This document shows, in pieces, positions 1-5,246 of a stretch of 5,246 nucleotides of DNA. The stretch lies in assembly GCA_003506095.1 (NCBI GenBank), contig DNWZ01000813.1:1-5246 (forward strand). The letters run 5' to 3'. The notes below the pieces were generated by a model. That model did not search any database. It was not told the origin of the DNA and saw only the letters and a list, made by a program, of their open reading frames with translations. Positions within the stretch are counted from its first letter, which is position 1; each line of letters starts with the position of its first letter. The translations under genes were made by a program, and so were the position numbers. The stretch is from Planctomycetaceae bacterium. GTDB taxonomy: Bacteria; Planctomycetota; Planctomycetia; Pirellulales; Pirellulaceae.

Positions 1-174
1 TAAGTTGGCGAACTTAAAGATTGGCTGGCGGCGCACATGCCTGACGGTCTTAGCAAAAGGAAAAAGGCTGAATGGGCCATCTAGGCTGCCAACCGCATTC
101 GCGAACTGCCAGTTCACGAGGACGATGTTTGGGAATTTGTCCGACTAATGGATGATTTTATTAAAGATTCGTAG
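1..174 (+). pseudogene. Probable remnant of an unrecognised gene, C-terminal end with an internal stop
   Basis: In the frame starting at position 1 the sequence reads as plausible protein on both sides of a TAG at 82-84. The first block (4-81) begins VGELKDWLAAHMPDGLSKRK and ends KAEWAI. The second block (85-171) reads AANRIRELPVHEDDVW, continues EFVRLMDDFIKDS, and stops at TAG 172-174. Both halves have the charged, amphipathic composition of a helical protein, and the frame is kept across the stop. This suggests one ancestral coding sequence with a nonsense change; CAG to TAG (Gln) would explain it. A TAA also lies in frame at 1-3. I do not recognise the family. Alternatives are a chance open stretch, or a short real gene starting elsewhere. 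The assignment is an inference from composition only. Confidence 0.3.
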
Positions 175-420
175 GATGCAATTGCTGTAGGAATATCCCC
201 AATGCTGAGCGTAGTGATCTTCTAGGCGTGTGTCAGCGATTGAATCAGTATCAACCCAACCTTCTTGTAGCAAGTATTTTTCTTTGAACTCACTTTCGCG
301 AACATTTTCCACGACCATGAATCGCCCATAGAACCTTTGAACGAGAGCCCGGATTCCGTTCTCGCTGACTTCGTTAGCAAAGCCAGGGCCGTGATTTTGC
401 CGAGAGCGGTGGCTTCGCAA
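145..420 (-). CDS. Unrecognised small open frame, possible hypothetical protein or gene fragment
   Basis: The frame is open from the codon after TAA (444-442) to the stop TAG at 147-145. The only early start is TTG at 420-418, giving 91 aa. The first ATG in frame is at 318-316 and would give a 57-aa protein. The part after that ATG looks the most protein-like: it is rich in Glu, Lys and aromatic residues, with YGRFMVVENVRESEFKEKYL near the middle and a tail ending GYSYSNCILRIFNKIIH. The part before it is Arg/His/Ser-rich and less convincing. No signal peptide, membrane segment or known motif is visible, and no good ribosome site precedes either start. Its last 30 bases overlap the end of the opposite-strand remnant, as convergent genes often do. 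It could be a small gene, the surviving 3' end of a larger one, or chance. No function is proposed. Confidence 0.3.
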   Translation of the reverse strand: MRSHRSRQNHGPGFANEVSENGIRALVQRFYGRFMVVENVRESEFKEKYLLQEGWVDTDSIADTRLEDHYAQHWGYSYSNCILRIFNKIIH

Positions 421-483
421 AACGATTGCACGCCACGCCAGTTAAAGCCAGGCAGCAACAAGTAGACAAGTCCGACGGGCCAG

Positions 484-512
484 CCTGGCCGGAGATGGCC
501 CACCCGGCCAGG
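484..512. repeat. GC-rich perfect inverted repeat (hairpin)
   Basis: CCTGGCCGG at 484-492 is exactly complementary to CCGGCCAGG at 504-512, giving a 9-bp stem with an 11-base loop. There is no T tract on either side, so it is not a standard intrinsic terminator. It lies just upstream of the candidate kinase promoter. It could be part of an interspersed palindromic element or a structural boundary; the role is unknown. Confidence 0.5.
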
Positions 513-516
513 GCGA

Positions 517-545
517 TTGACAGGGCATTAGCGTCTCACTCAAAT
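517..545 (+). promoter_or_regulatory. Candidate sigma-70-type promoter for the kinase gene
   Basis: A perfect -35 hexamer TTGACA lies at 517-522. After a 17-base spacer comes TCAAAT at 540-545, which matches the TATAAT consensus at four of six positions. Transcription would begin near 552, giving a leader of about 165 bases before the kinase start. The perfect -35 and ideal spacing are the support; the -10 is only fair, and planctomycete promoters are poorly defined, so this is tentative. Confidence 0.3.
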
Positions 546-561
546 CATTTTGAATTTGAGT
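538..561. promoter_or_regulatory. Inverted repeat overlapping the -10, candidate operator
   Basis: ACTCAAAT at 538-545 and ATTTGAGT at 554-561 are perfect 8-base inverted arms separated by 8 bases. The left arm contains the proposed -10 hexamer and the right arm spans the predicted start of transcription. A symmetric site there is where a dimeric repressor would bind. It lacks a following T run and is AT-rich, so a terminator is less likely. The repeat is visible directly; its function is inferred. Confidence 0.35.
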
Positions 562-598
562 TGTTATTGGGGATGAAGCTTCCGGCTGATAGATCGCC

Positions 599-664
599 AT
601 GCGTAAGCAGCGGGCTCTAGAGGCTTCGGTTGCCCGGTGGTATGAAAGTGTCGTGGTGGCATAA
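599..664 (+). other. Short leader-like open frame upstream of the kinase
   Basis: ATG at 599-601 opens a 21-codon frame that begins MRKQRALEASVARWYE and ends at TAA 662-664. The frame is the same as the kinase's, and the stop lies 51 bases before the kinase ATG. It would sit inside the predicted leader transcript. There is no clear ribosome site before it, and a frame this short arises easily by chance. It could be a leader peptide or a trace of an older, longer N-terminus. Confidence 0.12.
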
Positions 665-715
665 AAGGAACGGTCAGTTGCGAGACCCGAACTCCAGTTC
701 GAATCCGAGTCAGGA

Positions 716-3700
716 ATGGACGGGCTGATGGATTGCTACTCGAATGAAGAGCTTGCTCGGTTTCTGGAGCATTGGGAGGTCCCGAGCGACATCGCGATTT
801 TCGAACAACACCTTCGTCAATGCGCTGAATGTCGCCAAAGGATGGAGGTCGTGTCCGGGGCGTCAGGTGGCTACCGTGGCCATCAGAACCGGCCCGAAGA
901 GTCGCGATGTGAGCCTTCGGGGTCTTGGTGGAACGAACGGAATAACTTAGACACGTCTCATGCGTCCGAATCAGGCGGGCCCGCCAAGGACGTTTCAAAG
1001 TTGCCTGAAATCGCAGGTTTGGAGCTTCACCGATTGCTCGGCTTTGGTGGCGTGGGGACCGTCTACGAGGCGTTTGATCCGCAGTTGCGTCGCCCGTTAG
1101 CGGTCAAATTGCTTCGCGTGTATCCGTCGCCGGAGTGGTTGAGCCGTTTTCGACAGGAGGCCGAGGCGGTTGCAAGGGTCAATCATCCGCATGTCGTGCA
1201 GATTTATGGATTGGGTGATAACGAGGGCCAGCCATATCTTTTACTTGAGTATGTCGCCGGGGGCACACTGGCCGATCGGCTTCAGGCTCGTCCACAACCG
1301 CCGAGCGAGGCCGCAGCATTCTCTGTCAAAATGGCGAGGGCGATTCATTTTGCACACCAACAACAAGTCATCCATCGAGACCTTAAGCCACGCAACGTTT
1401 TGTTGACAGCGGACTCGCAACAGGCTGACACTGCTTCACCGTTAGCAATCGATGACATGCCACTCTCAATGCTGGCACCCAAAATTACTGACTTTGGTTT
1501 AGCAAAGCTTTTAGATGGTGATCCGCAATGGACTCGCACAGACCAGGTTATCGGTACACCTGCCTATGCGGCTCCCGAACAGTTGCAGCGGACCATAGCA
1601 CCTATCAGCTCGGCAGCCGATGTTTATGCATTGGGAGTGTTGTTATATGAAATGTTGACTGGGCGGCCGCCACTGCAAGCTGACGATTTCATAGGGACTG
1701 TGCAACTGGTGCTCAACACCGACCCGATTCCTGTGCGTCACTTGCAGCCCCGGGTGCCGATCGACCTAGAAACCATCTGCATGCATTGTTTGGCTAAGGA
1801 TCCGTCGCAACGCTATGCCAATGCCTTGATGCTGGCCGAAGACCTGGAACGATTTCTAGCCAGCCAACCGATCCAGGCTCGGCCATTGGAGCCGTTGGAG
1901 CGAGTCCGTATTTGGGTGGATCGCAACCGAAGATTGGCTGTCTCGTTGTTGACTGTTGCCGTGCTGTTGGTCGTCAGCTTGATCGGTGCCATTGGGGCCG
2001 CTTTATATTTCCGCCACTTAAAAGACCAACAACGTCAACTTGCCGATCTGAATGCATCGCTGGCCTCGGACAATGCGGACGCTAGGGACGTGGCGCTCGC
2101 AGCTTATCGGCAAACGCAAAATGCAATAGCTGACGTTTTTGTTGGCTATGGGCTGCAGGCTTGCGACGATGGCAGAGATCGCGAAGCGCCATTATGGTTT
2201 GCCCACGCCGCTCGTATATCTTCTGAATGCGACTCGCCGCATTTTCGAGACAACGCCAATCGGTTTCTACTGGCCAGTCGCCGACTCAGCCATCCTGTTG
2301 ATCTTGTCCCCTTCTCGGCGCGTGTGGATCGAATGTTCTTACACCCCAGTCGCCGCTACCTGCTGATCCGCCCTGTTCCTGGTTCGCCGCCTTTGTTGTG
2401 GGATATTGCCAAGCGGCAAGCCGTCACCTTGCCAAAGCGGTTGGCAACCGCGACCGCGCTAGCCTGGACATCCGCAGCAGACTGGCTGGCCGTGGGGCAG
2501 GACGACAGGGTCACGCTGCTTCCGTTCCCCGATCTCACACAATCGCAGATGATCCAACACATCATCCCTGCCAGCGATGACCACGGCCATTCCAAGCTGG
2601 TGGAGCGATTGGAGTTCGACGCTTCAGGGCGCTATTTGGCGATTGCGACCCGCAGGTCGTTGCGGATTTGGGACTGTCGGCAAAGCGTTTGGAAGTCACC
2701 GGGCCTGTTAGAACATTCCGCAGACATTCAATGTGTCGTCTTTAGCCCTGACAGCCGTTTTGTCGTTACAGGTGCAGCGGATGGTCAGTTTCGATTGTAT
2801 CCACTGGACGCTTTGGAGCAGGGGCATCAACTGTCGGGGGCGCACATCACCGATGCGAAGCAAACATTCGTACCGCCCTGCTTTGTGGGTAACAGCCGGT
2901 ATTTGGTCACACGATCTAGCGATCTACAGTTTGGCGTATGGGATGTTGAGACCGGCAGTGAACTGCATATTACATACGGATTCAGCGGCTGGATTTATGG
3001 CATCGAGCCTGGTTTTGAACCGAACGAAATCCTTGTCGCCTGCAAACGGGGCCTGTTAAGTTTCGATGCCGTGGGTAATAAAATTCTGAAGGCATTGATC
3101 AGGCAGCCTTGCTTGCTTGCGGTGAAGGACAAAGCCAGCAGCAAGCTTCTTGCCTCCCAAGCCAACTCGGATTGCGTGCTTTGGACATTGCCACAAATGC
3201 AGGTATGCCCGGATCCGGCAATCCATGCAGGAGCAATTTACAGCGCGACGCTCTGCGACGAGGGGCGCATGATGGCCACTGCGAGTGAAGATCACCATGT
3301 GCTGATATGGGAAGCACCGAAACAAACGCTCGGCGGATTCTCAGTAAGTCTTGATGGCGATAGAACCCATCGCGGTGCGTTCAGTGCGGATTCGCAATAC
3401 TTAGTTGTCACCGCCGGATCCCAAGTGACCGAAATCTATCAAACACAAACGGGCCAGCGCGTATCGCAGATCACCGGCGACCAGGCACCCGGAAATCGGT
3501 CGGTCGCAGCATTCATGTTGCCCGACAACCAGCGTTTGGTGATCGCCAACCAACTGGATTCCGAACGCGGCACGTTGGAGCTGTGGAATTGGCGGACAGC
3601 GACCCGATTGAGTTCGCTGGAAATCGCACCCTTGATCGAAGATCGAGATCTGCCTCCGCTATCAGGCAATCGCCAGGGCGATCGATTGATTGTTTATGAA

Positions 3701-4558
3701 CGTGGTGACGCTATGCGCGTATTCGCGGTCATCGAAGATGAAATTCGGCTTCACAGCCAAACGCCCCAAAATCCTCTTTTTCGCCAATTGCGTTTCGATC
3801 CCGATGGTCACAAAATGTTGTCAACTTGGGCCAATCTAGTTTTGCGTTGGGATTTTGAAGCGGGGGGCACCCAAGGGGTACTGGCAACCCAAGCGAAGAT
3901 CGTGGCGGCCTCCGCTGCGGCCCAAGGGGAGTTCCTAAGTACAGCCGGTGACGACCGGTCCATCAGTTGCTGGAATCTTTCTAGTGGCGAATTGGCAGCT
4001 GGTCCCTTTGTCTGTCGCAATTCAATCAAGTTGCTTGAATCGTCCAGCGACGGCCGCCACCTTTTGATTGGTGATGGCGATGCATTCCTTCGCGTATTGA
4101 ACACCAACACGGGCAAGTGGCTCGGTTCGCCCATTTACGGCATCCGGCGTCCGTTGGCCCGTTTTCGTCCAAATAACCCCGACCATATTGTATTCTTCGG
4201 TGGCGACGATGCTTTTGATGCCTGCAATTGTACAACAGGACACCGGATGATGCCTACAGAAAGCCTGTTTCCATCATCCGAACATCAGGACACAGACAAC
4301 CGCTGTCTAGAGATCAGTCCCGATGGTCGATTTGTGGCCGCCGGCAGCCAACACGGCCTCCGCTTGGTCGATCTCGCATCGGTCGATACCGATCCGCAGA
4401 TCTCGGTCGAAGAGATGCTGCTCGAGGCAGAACTGCTGTCACACCACGGGTTGCAGGGTGACGGCACCCTGTCTCGACTTTCCTTTTCTCAGTGGCATGA
4501 CCGTTGGAGGCAGCAGCAGTCACGGGGCCTCCAGGGTACGACGATAAATGCCCCATAG
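716..4558 (+). CDS. Membrane-anchored Ser/Thr protein kinase with N-terminal zinc-binding anti-sigma-like motif and C-terminal WD40 repeats
   Basis: A 1280-residue Hanks-type kinase that should transfer phosphate from ATP to Ser/Thr of unknown target proteins. Residues 7-39 form an anti-sigma-like zinc motif (C7, then H32-x3-C36-x2-C39). The kinase domain covers about 101-381: glycine loop GFGGVGTV 109-116, ATP lysine K131, likely helix-C E148, catalytic HRDLKPRN 220-227 with D222 as base, DFG 259-261, APE 286-288 and conserved D302 and R366. All key residues are present, so it should be active; T273, T275 and T281 are candidate activation-loop sites. About 18 extra residues lie between the catalytic loop and DFG. 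One membrane helix (about 407-432) follows an Arg-rich stretch, suggesting an inside kinase and an outside C-terminus. Residues 530-1220 hold roughly 14-16 degenerate WD40 blades (for example 665-697, 837-867, 1061-1088), likely two propellers that sense or bind a partner. The ending (ELLS...SQWHDRW) is usual for planctomycete members, so it looks full length. The start is ATG 716 or ATG 728 (residue 5): AGGA at 712-715 abuts the first and sits 12 bases from the second. An in-frame TAA at 662-664 excludes an earlier start. Confidence 0.95.
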   Translation: MDGLMDCYSNEELARFLEHWEVPSDIAIFEQHLRQCAECRQRMEVVSGASGGYRGHQNRPEESRCEPSGSWWNERNNLDTSHASESGGPAKDVSKLPEIAGLELHRLLGFGGVGTVYEAFDPQLRRPLAVKLLRVYPSPEWLSRFRQEAEAVARVNHPHVVQIYGLGDNEGQPYLLLEYVAGGTLADRLQARPQPPSEAAAFSVKMARAIHFAHQQQVIHRDLKPRNVLLTADSQQADTASPLAIDDMPLSMLAPKITDFGLAKLLDGDPQWTRTDQVIGTPAYAAPEQLQRTIAPISSAADVYALGVLLYEMLTGRPPLQADDFIGTVQLVLNTDPIPVRHLQPRVPIDLETICMHCLAKDPSQRYANALMLAEDLERFLASQPIQARPLEPLERVRIWVDRNRRLAVSLLTVAVLLVVSLIGAIGAALYFRHLKDQQRQLADLNASLASDNADARDVALAAYRQTQNAIADVFVGYGLQACDDGRDREAPLWFAHAARISSECDSPHFRDNANRFLLASRRLSHPVDLVPFSARVDRMFLHPSRRYLLIRPVPGSPPLLWDIAKRQAVTLPKRLATATALAWTSAADWLAVGQDDRVTLLPFPDLTQSQMIQHIIPASDDHGHSKLVERLEFDASGRYLAIATRRSLRIWDCRQSVWKSPGLLEHSADIQCVVFSPDSRFVVTGAADGQFRLYPLDALEQGHQLSGAHITDAKQTFVPPCFVGNSRYLVTRSSDLQFGVWDVETGSELHITYGFSGWIYGIEPGFEPNEILVACKRGLLSFDAVGNKILKALIRQPCLLAVKDKASSKLLASQANSDCVLWTLPQMQVCPDPAIHAGAIYSATLCDEGRMMATASEDHHVLIWEAPKQTLGGFSVSLDGDRTHRGAFSADSQYLVVTAGSQVTEIYQTQTGQRVSQITGDQAPGNRSVAAFMLPDNQRLVIANQLDSERGTLELWNWRTATRLSSLEIAPLIEDRDLPPLSGNRQGDRLIVYERGDAMRVFAVIEDEIRLHSQTPQNPLFRQLRFDPDGHKMLSTWANLVLRWDFEAGGTQGVLATQAKIVAASAAAQGEFLSTAGDDRSISCWNLSSGELAAGPFVCRNSIKLLESSSDGRHLLIGDGDAFLRVLNTNTGKWLGSPIYGIRRPLARFRPNNPDHIVFFGGDDAFDACNCTTGHRMMPTESLFPSSEHQDTDNRCLEISPDGRFVAAGSQHGLRLVDLASVDTDPQISVEEMLLEAELLSHHGLQGDGTLSRLSFSQWHDRWRQQQSRGLQGTTINAP

Positions 4559-4563
4559 TCCGC

Positions 4564-4610
4564 CACGGCTTAAGTGAACGTTCTGGAACACGATCCTGTT
4601 GAAAGCCGTG
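4564..4610. repeat. Long-range inverted repeat just after the kinase stop codon
   Basis: CACGGCTT at 4564-4571 pairs perfectly with AAGCCGTG at 4603-4610. The 31 bases between include a second small dyad, GTTCtgGAAC at 4580-4589, so the RNA could fold as a stem carrying an inner hairpin. It begins 6 bases after the kinase stop. No T tract follows. A role in protecting or processing the 3' end of the transcript is possible. Confidence 0.4.
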
Positions 4611-4633
4611 TCCGAAAACCATTAGCCACTTTG

Positions 4634-4650
4634 CCGCGAGCCGCGGTTTT
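4634..4650 (+). terminator. Probable intrinsic terminator of the kinase gene
   Basis: CCGCG (4634-4638) and CGCGG (4642-4646) form an all-GC 5-bp stem with a 3-base loop, followed directly by TTTT and then CTT. It lies 75 bases after the kinase stop and points in the right direction. The stem is short, so efficiency is uncertain. Confidence 0.5.
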
Positions 4651-4702
4651 CTTCGGTTTCCGGATGGGTTCTTAGTGGCGGTTTCGCCCTGGCGTTTGGT
4701 GG

Positions 4703-4720
4703 CGCGTTGGATAGAACGCG
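4703..4720 (-). terminator. Hairpin after the histidine kinase stop, possible terminator
   Basis: CGCGTT at 4703-4708 and AACGCG at 4715-4720 form a perfect 6-bp stem with a 6-base loop. On the minus strand it begins 4 bases after the histidine kinase stop codon. No T run follows in that direction, so it may be a weak or non-canonical terminator or a 3' end stabiliser. Confidence 0.3.
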
Positions 4721-4724
4721 ATCT

Positions 4725-5246
4725 TTAAAGCATGATTCGTGGCAGGGCGACATCGAAATGGGCCCCAGCGTACGCGGCGGATCGCACGAGGGTGAGACTC
4801 CCGCCGTGAGTCGCGACGATGCTTCGACACATTGCCAGGCCAACCCCGGTTCCGTTTCGCTTGGTCGTGAAAAATGGCGAGAAAAGTTTCTCGCGTGCAT
4901 GCTCGGCAATGCCAACTCCATTGTCGATTACCGAAATGATAAAGTCCGAATCGTTAACTTCCCCTCGCAATAGCACCCTCTTAACGCTCAAGTCGCATTC
5001 ATTCAGCGAATCGAAGGCGTTCCGCAATAAATTGATGATGACGTGTCGCAATTGGATTTGATCACAAAGAATTTCGCAGGGTTCTTCGGGGATCTGAATT
5101 TCGAAATCAACCCCCGCAAGTTCAGCATGCAACCGACCGATTGCGCCGCAATCTTCAAGCAACTTTCGCGGATCGCATTGGTCCAACTTGTCCTGGGGGC
5201 GGGTTGCATAGCCACGTAGCTTTTCGGAAATTTCCGCCGCACGAGT
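4725..5246 (-). CDS. Sensor histidine kinase, C-terminal catalytic part (gene runs off the window)
   Basis: These 173 visible residues are the ATP-binding end of a two-component sensor histidine kinase, which autophosphorylates a His and passes the phosphate to a response regulator. Counting from the window edge, residues 1-33 (TRAAEISEKLRGYATR onward) look like the end of the dimerisation/phospho-acceptor domain and its linker. The HATPase domain follows: N box around N72 and N75 (LRHVIINLLRNAFDS), G1 box DNGVGI with D108, F box LFSPFFTTK (122-130), and G2 box GTGVGL (132-137). The frame stays open to position 5246, so the true start, the phospho-acceptor His and any sensor domain lie outside. 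A TTG at 5186 is internal, not the start. The gene ends at TAA 4727-4725 with no sign of damage. The F and G2 boxes resemble FixL/NtrB-type kinases, but the subclass is an inference. It converges on the Ser/Thr kinase gene, so it is a separate transcription unit. Its response regulator is not visible. Confidence 0.95.
   Translation of the reverse strand, partial: TRAAEISEKLRGYATRPQDKLDQCDPRKLLEDCGAIGRLHAELAGVDFEIQIPEEPCEILCDQIQLRHVIINLLRNAFDSLNECDLSVKRVLLRGEVNDSDFIISVIDNGVGIAEHAREKLFSPFFTTKRNGTGVGLAMCRSIVATHGGSLTLVRSAAYAGAHFDVALPRIML

Larger units (their letters stand above)
421..715. other. Gene-poor upstream region of the kinase gene
   Basis: No convincing gene is seen in these 295 bases; the open frames crossing them have unusual composition and no recognisable motif. 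The region contains a GC-rich hairpin, a candidate promoter with an overlapping inverted repeat, a short leader-like frame, and a small dyad GAACTccAGTTC at 689-700 just before the kinase start. Genes of this kinase type in planctomycetes are often next to an ECF sigma factor gene, but none is present here. Confidence 0.5.

Noticed and set aside
426..620. A 64-codon plus-strand open frame in the upstream gap.
   Set aside because: It runs through the GC hairpin and the promoter-like inverted repeat, has no ribosome site, and shows no recognisable protein features.
667..688. GGAAC at 667-671 as an ECF-type -35 element in front of the kinase.
   Set aside because: No convincing ECF -10 motif follows at the usual distance, and a 5-base motif is expected by chance.
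632..715. tRNA-like sequence: GTTCGAATCC (697-706) resembles a tRNA T loop, and GCCCGGTGGTATGAA upstream resembles the start of a tRNA-Leu.
   Set aside because: The T stem has mismatches, the 5' GCCCGG has no complement near the 3' end, and no cloverleaf forms.
4622..4921. Open frames in other phases over the convergent gap and the histidine kinase end.
   Set aside because: They overlap the well-supported histidine kinase coding sequence, and their translations have no domain character.
5003..5186. TTG at 5186 as the start of a short 153-residue histidine kinase-like ATPase.
   Set aside because: The frame remains open to the window edge, and the residues before the TTG (TRAAEISEKLRGYATRPQDK) fit the end of a histidine kinase dimerisation domain, so the gene begins outside.

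Overview
The window looks like chromosomal DNA from a planctomycete, probably a Pirellulaceae/Rhodopirellula-type organism. The evidence is the large membrane-anchored Ser/Thr kinase with an N-terminal anti-sigma-like zinc motif and a long C-terminal WD40 sensor region, an architecture typical of that phylum. Moderate GC content, weak Shine-Dalgarno signals and loosely packed genes fit this. The assignment rests on protein architecture read by eye, not on a database match.

Layout. Positions 1-174 (+) hold the tail of a protein-like reading frame broken by an in-frame TAG, probably a gene remnant. Positions 145-420 (-) hold an unrecognised open frame whose 3' end overlaps that remnant tail to tail; it may be a small gene or another fragment. 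Positions 421-715 contain no convincing gene but do hold a GC-rich hairpin (484-512), a candidate promoter (517-545) whose -10 lies in a perfect inverted repeat (538-561), and a 21-codon leader-like frame (599-664). Positions 716-4558 (+) are one intact 1280-codon gene: zinc-binding anti-sigma-like motif, Hanks-type kinase, one transmembrane helix, then about 14-16 degenerate WD40/beta-propeller blades. Positions 4559-4724 are a convergent intergenic gap with several hairpins, including a plausible intrinsic terminator. Positions 4725-5246 (-) are the C-terminal part of a sensor histidine kinase that continues beyond the window.

How the genes relate. The two confident genes are both signalling proteins but are transcribed toward each other, so they are not an operon and nothing here shows that they share a pathway. 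The zinc motif on the Ser/Thr kinase suggests a link to an ECF sigma factor, but no sigma factor gene is visible next to it. I see no mobile element, CRISPR array, tRNA or rRNA, and no clear new multigene system. The most interesting material is the kinase's composite architecture, its missing sigma partner, its possible operator/promoter, and the decayed region upstream.
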